Of a stretch of DNA of 64,000 bases, positions 5,640-14,309 are shown piece by piece. Position numbers and translations under genes: made by a program. The stretch is from JAOTZA01 sp965224065 (lineage in GTDB: Bacteria > Acidobacteriota > Thermoanaerobaculia > Multivoradales > JAHEKO01): the NCBI GenBank assembly GCA_965224065.1, contig CBDCYF010000005.1, positions 3,922,946 through 3,986,945 on the forward strand. Direction: 5' to 3'. The notes under the pieces are model-generated. The model was not told where the DNA came from, ran no database searches, and worked only from the letters and a program-made list of their open reading frames with translations. Position 1 is the stretch's first letter, and each line of letters opens with the position of its first letter.

Positions 5640-8627
5640 CTATTTGAGTGGCTTCAATACCGCCACAAAGGCCGTAAAGCCGTCATCGGGCCCGGCGACG
5701 GCCACCCCCAGGTCCGCGTTGATCACGGTCCGCCAGGGCCCGATGAAAGTGCCGCCGACGCCGGCGCCGGCCAGCAGCTTGCCGTCGAATCCCGCTTGCC
5801 GGTCGGTGACCCACGCGGCGTCGCCAATCAGGTCGATGCGGAACACTTCGCCGATCCCCAACCCGTAGGTGAGGTGTGCGGCGTAGGCCTCCTCGGCCCG
5901 CACCTTGTCGCTCTGGTAGCCGTGAACGCGGACGTCGCTAAAGAGACCGAATTCGTACTTCGAGAAGCGGTCGAGGTTCGAGCCGTTGACGTACTCGGCC
6001 TGGAACCCGAATTTGAAGAACTTGGGCAAGTGCCAGACCTTGCCCGCGGAGACGCCCCAACGGGTGTACTCGTCGTTCTTCGGGTCGAAGTCCTCATTGT
6101 CCGGGAGACCCCAAGGCTCCCACTTGCCGCGGAGGGTACGGCTCACCTCTCCCCTCAGCCGGTAGCCCTTGCGGTTGTAGCGGGAGATGAGCGAGAAGGT
6201 GTGGTTGAGGTGATCGGACGGAAGAACGAAGTCGGCCGCGGTGTCGTCGGCGCGGGTGAACTTGGAGTAGCCGATCTGGTATTGGAGATCGATCTTGCCA
6301 AACTGACCCAGCGGCCGTCCCAGTTTGAGATCCAGGTTGGGGTTGATCCGGTCGACGTCCTCGGCGTCGATCTCGACTCCATCGCGGAAGATGCGGTCGG
6401 TACCGGCGATTCCCAGGGCGAAGACGTCCAGCCCGAGATCGAATTTCGAGCCGCCGACGCTTGGCTTGGTCGCCGCCACGGTCAGCAACGGCCCGGCGAA
6501 GAAGATGTTGGCCTGTGTCCCCGTGCCGCGCCAGTCGAACCAGAGCCAGTTGTAGCCGCCGAGCGGCAGGGGGAAGTCGAGCGACTCGTCGTGAAACACC
6601 CCCGCCACCACAAAGCGGCGCGAGGTGTCGATCTCTTCCTTGACTCGGCGCTCGCCGGTCTCCTCGTCCTTGATCAGATAGCGCAGTCCCTCCTCGGTGT
6701 CGCGCACCATCGTGAACTCCGAGGCCAGAGCCGTTTCCCGGCGCTCTTCGAAGTCATCGGCGTTGATGGCGATGTCGGTGAGCAGCACCTCACGCTCGAC
6801 CACCGTGGTCGCCGACAGGATCGACCAGAGCTGTTGCCCGACAAGCCGCAGCGGCAAGAAATAGCTCTCGGGAGCCCAGGCGGCCGGCTCGCCCAAAGCA
6901 TCCACCGGGCCAAACATCGTCGTTTCGTCGTTCGACAGCACGTCTCCCTCGAGGCCGAGCTGGACCGCACGAGTCTGCACCCGCGCGAAGATCTCCCGAT
7001 CGACCCATACCGAGCCTCTATAGAGGCTCTTGCCCGGCTCGACGGCCGCTAGCGGCTCGAAGCCGACCACCCAGCAATCTCGGCCGTTGACCGTGTCGGT
7101 GCCGCGTAGCTCGTACCGGTATTCGCGGGTAAACGAGATATCGATCGGAGCCGCGGTCGCCTTCTCGGGCTGGATCAACGGAATCTCCGGGATCTTGGCC
7201 GAGCGCCAGCGCACGCCGTTGATCAAGAACTCCTGCCACACCCAGTCAAAGCCGCCGTCCCGCAAATAGAAAAACGGGCCCTTGAAACTGGTCTCCAGGG
7301 ACTGCCCACCGGTGCCGAGCTGGTAACGCAGGTGGGTCGTGTTGATGGCGCGGTAGTTGCGCAGACGCCTCCTCTGGCCGTCCTCGAACGCCTGCAAACG
7401 CCGCAGGATCTCTTCCACCGGCAGTTGGCGCTCGGTGGTGACCAGGAGCTCTTCCTCGAGACCGGCGATGCCTTCGATCTCCGAGGCGGTCAGGCGCTCG
7501 AGGTGGAGTATCTCGACCGGCCGGGGATCGGCGACACGGACTTCGAGCCCCGTCGAAGTTCTCTGGACGCCAAAGAGTCGTGCGATCTCTCCGCTTTCCG
7601 GATCGACCCGGGCCGGGCTGCGCAGACCGGAGTCGGAAAACGTGGCCACCAGCTCGTCGGTCGCCGAGTTCGGTTTGACGATCACCCGGAGTCCCAAGTC
7701 TTCTCCGCGCACAAAGGCCCAGCCCTCGAGATCGCCGGTGGGCTCGGAATAGGGGTCGAGCGACAAGTCGCCCGCGAACTCGCGGGCCAGGATCTTTAGC
7801 GGGCCGATCGCTTCGCTCGGCGCGACGGCCGGAACACTCCCCGGGAGCTCGAGATCGAACAGGGTCACCGCGAACCCGGTCCCTGCCCACCGCGCCGCTT
7901 CCGCCAGACTCTCCAGTGGCCGACTCGGGAAGGGAACGCCGCCGAGTGTCACCGGCCGGCCGGGGTCGAGGGCGGCAAGGGTCTCCAGAGTTTCCTCGAT
8001 GCTGCCCCGAGCCGGATCGGGGCGTGCCGACAGGGCCCAGCCCTCGATGTAAGCGCCGACGTCGTCGGCCATCAGCGCCTCGAATTGGTCCGGGCCGGTC
8101 GAGGGCGGCGCCGCGATCACCCGCGCTTCGGGCTGTGCCCCCTTGATGGCCACCGAGGCGCGTTTCAGAAGAAAGCCGTATTCAGACGCGGTCTTTGGAA
8201 GGGCCTCGTTCGAGCCTGCGGTTTCCCAACGAATCTCGAAATGAGAGTTTGGGGTCGCCGCGCGTGCCAGCCGCGCGGCTTCCTCCAGCTCGCGCTCCAG
8301 GCTCTGATTGCCGGCCAGGGGTTGGGTGGCGCGAAAGATGAGCCGCAGCCAGGGCGTCCCACCGGCTCCCGCGATGGCGGCCGGGTGGGTGGCGTCCGCT
8401 GAGCCGTCGAGCTCGACCGGGAAGGCGACGTAGATCCTCTGGTCGTCGGTCAGCCGGGGCTCGGCGTCCAGGTTCTGGACTACTCCCGCGATGTCGGTCG
8501 TGTGGATCCCGGCACACGGCCGGCACGGTGGCGCCGCCGCCGATGCCGGATCGGCAGACATTAGGACCAGCGGCGACAGCGCGAGAAAGCACGCGGCCGG
8601 CAGAGTTCGTTTCAAACGCTTGTTCAT
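5640..8627 (-). CDS. Large secreted protein with probable C-terminal outer-membrane beta-barrel, function unknown
   Basis: 995 residues from ATG 8627, which has AGGTGAGC upstream and a clear signal peptide cleaved near DPASA. About 80-330 looks like a TIM-barrel fold of the glycoside hydrolase A clan (HFEIRWETAGSNE, YGFLLKRASVAIKGAQPEAR). About 420-580 resembles the LolA/RseB fold (YRYELRGTDTVNGRDCWVVG, then YRGSVWVDREIFARVQTRA). The last 300 residues are rich in alternating aromatic strands and finish with FVAVLKPLK, as in outer-membrane barrels. A role in envelope or polysaccharide handling is possible. It stands alone between two toxin-antitoxin pairs. I do not recognise the family and the domain readings are by eye. 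Confidence 0.7.
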   Translation of the reverse strand: MNKRLKRTLPAACFLALSPLVLMSADPASAAAPPCRPCAGIHTTDIAGVVQNLDAEPRLTDDQRIYVAFPVELDGSADATHPAAIAGAGGTPWLRLIFRATQPLAGNQSLERELEEAARLARAATPNSHFEIRWETAGSNEALPKTASEYGFLLKRASVAIKGAQPEARVIAAPPSTGPDQFEALMADDVGAYIEGWALSARPDPARGSIEETLETLAALDPGRPVTLGGVPFPSRPLESLAEAARWAGTGFAVTLFDLELPGSVPAVAPSEAIGPLKILAREFAGDLSLDPYSEPTGDLEGWAFVRGEDLGLRVIVKPNSATDELVATFSDSGLRSPARVDPESGEIARLFGVQRTSTGLEVRVADPRPVEILHLERLTASEIEGIAGLEEELLVTTERQLPVEEILRRLQAFEDGQRRRLRNYRAINTTHLRYQLGTGGQSLETSFKGPFFYLRDGGFDWVWQEFLINGVRWRSAKIPEIPLIQPEKATAAPIDISFTREYRYELRGTDTVNGRDCWVVGFEPLAAVEPGKSLYRGSVWVDREIFARVQTRAVQLGLEGDVLSNDETTMFGPVDALGEPAAWAPESYFLPLRLVGQQLWSILSATTVVEREVLLTDIAINADDFEERRETALASEFTMVRDTEEGLRYLIKDEETGERRVKEEIDTSRRFVVAGVFHDESLDFPLPLGGYNWLWFDWRGTGTQANIFFAGPLLTVAATKPSVGGSKFDLGLDVFALGIAGTDRIFRDGVEIDAEDVDRINPNLDLKLGRPLGQFGKIDLQYQIGYSKFTRADDTAADFVLPSDHLNHTFSLISRYNRKGYRLRGEVSRTLRGKWEPWGLPDNEDFDPKNDEYTRWGVSAGKVWHLPKFFKFGFQAEYVNGSNLDRFSKYEFGLFSDVRVHGYQSDKVRAEEAYAAHLTYGLGIGEVFRIDLIGDAAWVTDRQAGFDGKLLAGAGVGGTFIGPWRTVINADLGVAVAGPDDGFTAFVAVLKPLK

Positions 8628-8732
8628 GCTCACCTGTTCCCCTGTCTCATCCTCGCAGGCTTGCGATCTGCGATTGCTCATCCAAGAGCGCATCGAGCTA
8701 GCAAGGGGGGTGCCATCTCACCCACTTGGCTG

Positions 8733-9110
8733 CTATGCAAATCGCAGATCCGGGACTCGCTCGAAGTGGCGACGATTTCGCGTGAGAAGCAGGGCACCGC
8801 GAGTGAGAACGATGCCCGAGATGAGGCAGTCGGCCATGCCGATCGACTGTCCCTGGCTGTCGAGGTTCCGTTTGATCTCGGCCCCCGCGTCGGCAGCTTC
8901 CGTGCCGAGGTCGAGGGTCGGAAGGGCCACCAGGAGTCCGAGAACGGCCTCCCCCTGCCTCGCGCTTCGAACCCCGGCGAGTAGCTCGAAGCGGGAGATC
9001 GCGGTGGTGGCCAGGTTGCCGGCCTCGAGCAACCGAGCGACCTGGCGGGCCGCGCCCCGGTTCTCGAGAAAATCAATCAAAACGTCGGTGTCGGCGACGA
9101 TCACCGCCAA
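8733..9110 (-). CDS. vapC: VapC-type PIN-domain ribonuclease toxin
   Basis: 125 residues. PIN-domain acidic residues are visible in VADTDVLIDFLE (start), ISRFELLAG (about residue 42) and SIGMADCLISG (about 95), and a C-terminal LLTRNRRHFERV is typical of VapC. Members cleave RNA (tRNA or rRNA) in a magnesium-dependent way. The gene overlaps the upstream antitoxin by 10 bp, as usual in vapBC operons. Confidence 0.88.
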   Translation of the reverse strand: MAVIVADTDVLIDFLENRGAARQVARLLEAGNLATTAISRFELLAGVRSARQGEAVLGLLVALPTLDLGTEAADAGAEIKRNLDSQGQSIGMADCLISGIVLTRGALLLTRNRRHFERVPDLRFA

Positions 9111-9340
9111 TGGCCCCGTAGCTTTTCGGTGCGTTCCCGGAGATCCGAGGCTTCTTCGCTCGAGAGATGCCCGAGAAGGTCGAGCGCTCGCGCGCGGTCC
9201 CTTTCCCGGTCTTCGATCGCCTTCAGATAGTTCTCGACCGCCTCGTTGACCAGATGCGAGAAGCCTTTCTCGCCCCGCTTGGCGGCCAGTTCAAGCAACT
9301 TCGCTCGGTGCTCGTCGAGGAGTTCGATGGTCGTCCGCAC
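9101..9340 (-). CDS. vapB: VapB-type ribbon-helix-helix antitoxin
   Basis: 79 residues from ATG 9340. The N-terminal MRTTIELLDEHRAKLLELA and SHLVNEAVENYLKA form a ribbon-helix-helix DNA-binding domain. The C-terminal half is highly charged (EEASDLRERTEKLRG) and would wrap around VapC. It is first in the vapBC pair. A candidate operator and -10 lie just upstream at 9347-9370. Confidence 0.82.
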   Translation of the reverse strand: MRTTIELLDEHRAKLLELAAKRGEKGFSHLVNEAVENYLKAIEDRERDRARALDLLGHLSSEEASDLRERTEKLRGHWR

Positions 9341-9346
9341 CGGAAT

Positions 9347-9370
9347 ACTATAGCATGCATGTGCATGTAT
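9347..9370 (-). promoter_or_regulatory. Promoter/operator region of vapBC
   Basis: On the minus strand, tandem ACATGC repeats ending in GCATGC run straight into TATAGT (plus-strand 9347-9352), a good -10 hexamer about 7 bp before the antitoxin ATG. The repeats occupy the place where an autoregulating VapB would block the promoter. No consensus -35 is visible. Confidence 0.45.
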
Positions 9371-9409
9371 TAGTGACCGAAAGGCAAACCCTTTGAAAAA
9401 ACAAAACGC

Positions 9410-11338
9410 TCAGGCGCCGGCCCAGTCGCTCCGCCGCCCGCGCCAGCGCACCACCGCGACGATGATCGCCGAGCCGACCAAGATCGAGGCCCAGGGGCTG
9501 AGACCGTAGGCGGTGGGCAGGTCGCCGATTAGAACACCGAGAAAGCCGGCGGCGAGCGCGTACGGCATCTGGGTCTTGACGTGGGCGATGTGATCGCATC
9601 CCGAGGCCATCGAGGAGAGGATGGTCGTATCCGAGATCGGGGAGCAGTGGTCGCCCCAGACACTTCCGGCCAGCACCGAGGAGATCGTCCCCAGTAGCAA
9701 CACATAGAAGGCCCGCCCGTCGATCGCCAGCCCGGCGTCCAAGGCCAGGCCGTGGGAGATCGGGATGACCAGCGGCATCAGGATCCCCATGGTTCCCCAA
9801 GAGGTCCCGGTGGCGAACGCGGTCGCGGCCGAGAGGAAGAACACCAGGGCCGGCAGAAGCTGTGGCGACAGCACCCCCCGCGTCAGCCCGACGACATAGT
9901 CGGCGGTGTGGAGCTGGCCGCAGACCTCGCCGATCGACCAGGCCAGGACCAGGACCACCAAGGCCATCAGCATCGACTTGAAGCCGTGGACCATGGCGCC
10001 GGTGGCGGTGCGGACGCTCAGGATCCTCTGGGTGACCGCCAGCAGCAACGCGACGATCACACCCGAAAGGCTCGCCCACAGCAGGGCGTTGTAACTGTCG
10101 GCGTTGGAGAAGACATCGCGCAGCCAGGCGAGAGAAGACGAGTAGTCGGCTCGGTCCACCCCTGTCTTGCCGGAAACGAAGAGCCCGGCGATGGTCACCG
10201 CGATCACCGTGAGAATCGGTAGCAACGCATTGCGCGCCCGGCGGGGGGCGTCCTCCGGCGGGTTGGCGATCTCGTTGTCGTAATCGGCCAGTGGCACATC
10301 ACCTTCGGCGATGACCTTGCCGGTGTCGCTGGCGCGCTTCTCAGCCTTGAACATCGGACCGAAGTCGCGGCAGCTATAGGCGATCGTAAACCCGAGCACC
10401 AGCGCGAAGATGGGGTAGAAGCGGTAGGCGATCGAAGCGATAAAGGTGGTGTAGGCGTTGTAGCCCAGGTCGAGCTGGGAGAACGACGCCTCGATCAACC
10501 CGACCTCGAAGCCGATCCAAGTCGAGATGGGGATCACGCTGGCGATCGGGGCGGCGGTCGAGTCGACGATGTAGGCGAGCTTCTCGCGGCTGACGCGGAG
10601 CCGATCGGTGATCGGCCGCATGGTCGGGCCGACGATCAGCGTGTTGGCGTAATCGTCGAAGAAGACCAGCACGCCCATGACCCAGGTGGCGAGCTGGCCG
10701 CGGCGGGCGGAGGTAGCAAATCGCGCCACCCGGTTGACGATCCCCTGGGTGCCGCCGCTTTTGGTGATCAGGCCGACCATCCCACCCAGCAGCGTGGTGA
10801 AGATGAGGATGCGGGCGCGGTCGAAGTCGGTCAGGGTCGGAGCGACCAGAGTGTCGATGGTGCGCGCGAGCGCCGTCCACGGCGCCCACCCAAAGAGCAG
10901 GAAGGCGCCGCTCATGATCCCCAAAAAGAGCGAGATCAGGACATCTTTGAAAACCAGGGCCAGACAAATCGCGATCAGCGGGGGCAGAACCGACACCCAG
11001 CCGGGGAGGACCGAGACGGCGACTTCGGCCGCACCGGCGCCCGGTGCCGTTACTTCGATCGTGTGCCGGCCCCGCTCGATCTCGGCGTCGACCTTGAGTG
11101 AATGCGCGCCCGCGGGGAGGTCGTGTGTCTCGACGCTGCGGCCGTCGACCCGGATCTCGACCGGTAGCGTGGCTTCCGCGTCGAGACCCGAGACGTCGAT
11201 CGCCAAGTGGAGGGGGGAGCCGGTGATGACCGCGCCCTCGACCGCGAGCTCCAGCGCCGGCGCGCCCTTGGCAGAGGCCGGGATCGTCGCCAGGATCAGA
11301 ACCGCCAGGCCGGCCGCGGTCCTGAGTCTCGGAAGCAT
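9410..11338 (-). CDS. nhaC: NhaC-family Na+/H+ antiporter with N-terminal periplasmic domain
   Basis: 642 residues from ATG 11338, with a signal peptide (LPRLRTAAGLAVLILATIPASA). About 25-125 is a soluble beta-rich, Ig-like stretch (HLAIDVSGLDAEATLPVEIRV). From about 135 onward there are a dozen hydrophobic segments with the NhaC-type sequences FFDDYANTLIVGPTM, FATGTSWGTMGI and WGDHCSPISDTTILSS. It should exchange sodium for protons in the inner membrane. Most NhaC proteins are about 460-540 residues and lack the extra domain. The gene begins 16 bp after the recA stop on the same strand, so it may be read through from recA. Confidence 0.87.
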   Translation of the reverse strand: MLPRLRTAAGLAVLILATIPASAKGAPALELAVEGAVITGSPLHLAIDVSGLDAEATLPVEIRVDGRSVETHDLPAGAHSLKVDAEIERGRHTIEVTAPGAGAAEVAVSVLPGWVSVLPPLIAICLALVFKDVLISLFLGIMSGAFLLFGWAPWTALARTIDTLVAPTLTDFDRARILIFTTLLGGMVGLITKSGGTQGIVNRVARFATSARRGQLATWVMGVLVFFDDYANTLIVGPTMRPITDRLRVSREKLAYIVDSTAAPIASVIPISTWIGFEVGLIEASFSQLDLGYNAYTTFIASIAYRFYPIFALVLGFTIAYSCRDFGPMFKAEKRASDTGKVIAEGDVPLADYDNEIANPPEDAPRRARNALLPILTVIAVTIAGLFVSGKTGVDRADYSSSLAWLRDVFSNADSYNALLWASLSGVIVALLLAVTQRILSVRTATGAMVHGFKSMLMALVVLVLAWSIGEVCGQLHTADYVVGLTRGVLSPQLLPALVFFLSAATAFATGTSWGTMGILMPLVIPISHGLALDAGLAIDGRAFYVLLLGTISSVLAGSVWGDHCSPISDTTILSSMASGCDHIAHVKTQMPYALAAGFLGVLIGDLPTAYGLSPWASILVGSAIIVAVVRWRGRRSDWAGA

Positions 11339-11354
11339 CGGCGCTCGCCGAACC

Positions 11355-12431
11355 TTAGTTTTCGACTGCTGCGGCTTCGGCGGCCGGTTCGGGCTCGGGG
11401 GTTTCGGGTGGGGTGGCGCTCGAGACCTGAAGCGGCGGCAGCCCGAGCTTCTCCCGGATGCCGTTCTCGATCTCGTCCGCCAGCTCCGGGTTGTCGCGCA
11501 GAAACTGTTTGGCGTTCTCGCGTCCCTGCCCCAAGCGAACGTCGCCGTAGTTGTACCAGGCGCCGCTCTTGCCGACCGTCTTGTGGTCAACCCCCATGTC
11601 GATCAGCTCTCCGACACGCGAGATGCCCTCACCGTAGTCGATGTCGAACTCGGCAATGCGAAACGGCGCGGCGATCTTGTTTTTGACGATCTTGATCTTG
11701 ACCCGGCTCCCCACGACCTGATCGCCGTCCTTGAGCGCCGCGATCCGCCGGATGTCGACCCGCACCGACGAGTAGAACTTGAGCGCCCGCCCGCCGGTGG
11801 TGGTCTCGGGGCTGCCGAACATCACACCGATCTTTTCTCGAATCTGGTTAATAAACACCAGACACGTCCTGGACTTGGCGACAATCGCGGTGAGCTTGCG
11901 CAGGGCCTGGGACATCAGCCGGGCCTGGAGACCGACGTGGGAGTCGCCCATCTCGCCCTCGATCTCGGCACGGGGCACCAGGGCGGCGACCGAATCGACC
12001 ACCACGATGTCGACCGAATTGCTGCGCACCAGCATCTCGGCGATCTCGAGCGCCTGCTCGCCAAAATCGGGCTGCGATACCAGCAGGTTGTCGATATCGA
12101 CACCCAATTTGCCGGCGTATTCGGCATCGAGCGCGTGCTCCGCATCGATAAAGGCCGCCACTCCTCCCAGCTTCTGGGCCTGGGCGACGACCGACAGCGC
12201 CAACGTCGTCTTGCCCGACGATTCCGGGCCGTAAACCTCGACCACTCGTCCGCGGGGAAAACCGCCGGCGCCGATGGCCGCGTCCACCGCCAGCGAACCG
12301 GTCGGGATGGTGTCGATCGCCAAGGTCTCCTGCTGGCCGAGGCGCATGATCGCCCCCTTGCCAAACTGTCTTTCGATCTGGGTCAGCGCTCCGTCGATTG
12401 CCTTACCGCGCTCTGCTTTGGGGTCTGCCAT
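11355..12431 (-). CDS. recA: Recombinase RecA
   Basis: 358 residues from ATG 12431, preceded by AAAGGAG. Walker A GPESSGKT is at residues 68-75. The DNA-binding loop region (NQIREKIGVMFGSPETTTGG) and the RVGELIDMGV and GQGRENAKQFL stretches are intact. The C-terminus ends in the usual acidic tail. RecA drives homologous recombination, and LexA self-cleavage where LexA exists. No E. coli-type LexA box is visible upstream. It is divergent from murB across a 162-bp gap and followed closely by nhaC. Confidence 0.98.
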   Translation of the reverse strand: MADPKAERGKAIDGALTQIERQFGKGAIMRLGQQETLAIDTIPTGSLAVDAAIGAGGFPRGRVVEVYGPESSGKTTLALSVVAQAQKLGGVAAFIDAEHALDAEYAGKLGVDIDNLLVSQPDFGEQALEIAEMLVRSNSVDIVVVDSVAALVPRAEIEGEMGDSHVGLQARLMSQALRKLTAIVAKSRTCLVFINQIREKIGVMFGSPETTTGGRALKFYSSVRVDIRRIAALKDGDQVVGSRVKIKIVKNKIAAPFRIAEFDIDYGEGISRVGELIDMGVDHKTVGKSGAWYNYGDVRLGQGRENAKQFLRDNPELADEIENGIREKLGLPPLQVSSATPPETPEPEPAAEAAAVEN

Positions 12432-12479
12432 GCCGTTTTTCTCCTTTGACCGCGGGCGCCGCCCGCCAAGCACCGAGGC

Positions 12480-12509
12480 TATACTATTGGCTCGGCCGCG
12501 AATTGGAAA
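12480..12509 (-). promoter_or_regulatory. Candidate recA promoter
   Basis: On the minus strand TTCCAA and TAGTAT are separated by 16 bp, with the -10 about 50 bp before the recA ATG. The match to a housekeeping promoter is only partial. It is offered because it is the best pair in the recA-murB intergenic region. Confidence 0.3.
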
Positions 12510-12593
12510 CGCTGTGCCGCTTCCGCATCTGATAGACGAAATCGAGGCCTCCGATCTGACAGTCCGGGCTCGAAACCAGACTTCTCGGACGAC

Positions 12594-13544
12594 ATGACGA
12601 GCCTGGCGGAGGAGCTTGAGGCCGAGTTGCGAGAGATTCCGGGCCTGCAGGTCGAGATCTCCGCCGACCTCTCCCGGCTCAACACTTTCCGTATCGGCGG
12701 CGTGGCCGATCTATTTGTCGAAGTCTCGACCGAGAATGGCCTGGGCGAGCTGTTGCGTCGGGTCGATCGCGCCAAAGCGCCCTTTCAGTTGCTGGGTCTG
12801 GGCTCCAACGTGCTGGTTCCGGACGACGGGCTGCGCGGCGTGGTGGCAAGGCTCGGGGGCGAGTTTCGCGAGGTGCGAGTCGATGGCCGGCAAGTGCGCG
12901 CGGGCGGCGCCGTCACGCTCGCGCAGATCGCGCGCCGCACCGCCGCGCAGGGTCTCACCGGGCTCGAGGCCTTGTCCGGGTTCCCATCCACCGTCGGCGG
13001 CGCGATCTTTATGAACGCCGGCTGCTATGGAACCGAGATCAAGGACTTGCTGGTCGAGGCCCGGGTGGCCGGTACGGACGGCTCGATCGCCGTGTGGACG
13101 ACGGAAAATCTCGAACCCGGTTACCGCTCGACCCGGTTGCAGCGGGTCGGCGGCATCGTGGTCTCCGGTCTTTTCGAGCTCGCGCCCGGCGACCCCGACG
13201 AAGCCCTGGCACGTATCGACGAGCTCAACAGGAAGAGGTGGGGAAGCCTGCCGTCGGGGCATCCCAATGCCGGTTCGATCTTCCGCAACCCGCCGGGCGA
13301 CTATGCCGGCAGGATGATCGACGAATGCGGGCTCAAGGGCCTGCGCCGGGGGGGCGCCCAGATCAGTCCCAAACACGGCAACGTCATCGTCAACCTCGGG
13401 GAGGCCCGGGCGGCTGAGGTTCTCGATCTGATGCTGGAGGCGCGCTCGGCGGTGGAGGAACGTTTCGCAGTACGGCTCGAGCCAGAGGTCGTGTTGACCG
13501 GCGAGCTCTCCAAACAATGGGTCAAAGCGCTCGCCGACCTGTGA
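12594..13544 (+). CDS. murB: UDP-N-acetylenolpyruvoylglucosamine reductase MurB
   Basis: 316 residues. The FAD-binding part shows NTFRIGGVADLFVEV, LLGLGSNVLV and GLEALSGFPSTVGGAIFMNAG. The C-terminal substrate domain shows NAGSIFRNPPGDYAGRMIDE, where the serine of AGS is the expected proton donor, and SPKHGNVIVNLG. The enzyme uses NADPH to make UDP-N-acetylmuramic acid in the cytoplasm. It stands apart from the other mur genes and reads divergently from recA. Length and the absence of a long C-terminal insertion fit the type II enzymes. Confidence 0.97.
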   Translation: MTSLAEELEAELREIPGLQVEISADLSRLNTFRIGGVADLFVEVSTENGLGELLRRVDRAKAPFQLLGLGSNVLVPDDGLRGVVARLGGEFREVRVDGRQVRAGGAVTLAQIARRTAAQGLTGLEALSGFPSTVGGAIFMNAGCYGTEIKDLLVEARVAGTDGSIAVWTTENLEPGYRSTRLQRVGGIVVSGLFELAPGDPDEALARIDELNRKRWGSLPSGHPNAGSIFRNPPGDYAGRMIDECGLKGLRRGGAQISPKHGNVIVNLGEARAAEVLDLMLEARSAVEERFAVRLEPEVVLTGELSKQWVKALADL

Positions 13545-13690
13545 ACCGCTTGACAGCCGAATCGGCGGATTTGGGCTAGTTTTCGAGCCGCGGCGGCCGG
13601 TTCGCTGTCCTCCTCGCCGCCAACCGGGCGAGAAAGACAGGCTAGAATCACCCGACCGGAGTTGATCTGAAAACAACGGAGGAAGCCGCT

Positions 13691-14254
13691 GTGCGTATAT
13701 TCTGGAAAAGAGCGTCAATTGTTGGTTTGTTTCTCAGCATTCTCGCGACGGTGGGCGCGTGTCGTGAGCTCTCGCCCGAGGAGAAAGTCGAGCTTTTGCG
13801 CTCGCGCTATACGGCGAGGATCAACGAGAGCGGCTTTTTTGTCCGCGATATTCTCGTCGAGCCTGCGGCGGTTGACGCCGATCCAGGAGCCGTTCTCGAA
13901 GCTGAGGAAGAGCCCGCGGACGACGGTGCCCTGGCGGAGTCGGTCGAGCCGGTCGAGCCCGAGACCCGGCAGGAGATTCTTCTCGACATCATCGTTCAGC
14001 ACGATTCCAACGAAGCCCTTCCCGGGATCACCCTCGATCTCGAGATGGTCGATGCCCAAGGGGACGTAAAGAAACACTGGCGCAAGTGGGTGGAGACGGA
14101 GGGCTTGCCAAAGGCCAACCAGAAACAGGTCACCGAGACACTGGTGGATGTCGGCTATGAAGAAGGGGATGGCTTCAATGTCGAGATCCGCTCCGACATT
14201 TCCCCGGAAGAACGGACCGAGTACAAGGAGTTCGCCGCCGCGACCGGTGGCTGA
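13691..14254 (+). CDS. Small lipoprotein of unknown function, first gene of the MoxR-DUF58 operon
   Basis: 187 residues from GTG 13691, with ACGGAGGAAG upstream. A basic n-region, a hydrophobic core and the lipobox ATVGAC predict a lipoprotein. The middle is very acidic (about residues 60-95, LEAEEEPADD and SVEPVEPE). About 95-175 looks like a beta-sandwich (ILLDIIVQHDSNEALPGITL). I do not recognise the family. It precedes the moxR-like gene by 55 bp in the same direction and may work at the membrane with the transglutaminase protein. Confidence 0.7.
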   Translation: MRIFWKRASIVGLFLSILATVGACRELSPEEKVELLRSRYTARINESGFFVRDILVEPAAVDADPGAVLEAEEEPADDGALAESVEPVEPETRQEILLDIIVQHDSNEALPGITLDLEMVDAQGDVKKHWRKWVETEGLPKANQKQVTETLVDVGYEEGDGFNVEIRSDISPEERTEYKEFAAATGG

Positions 14255-14309
14255 TCCACCAAACCCGGCGGGGCATAGCAACGTAAGAACCGTAGGTCGG
14301 GAAAAGGGG

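Noticed and set aside
5796..7052. 418-codon plus-strand open frame
   Set aside because: Antisense to the large secreted protein gene; low-complexity composition and no start context.
10677..12449. 590-codon plus-strand open frame opposite nhaC and recA
   Set aside because: It is the antisense shadow of two certain genes in GC-rich DNA and shows no family motif.
12432..12593. LexA box before recA
   Set aside because: No CTG-N10-CAG or GAAC-N4-GTTC site is visible in the gap.
13550..13582. Promoter TTGACA ... TAGTTT before the lipoprotein gene
   Set aside because: Spacer is about 21 bp, too long for a reliable housekeeping promoter.
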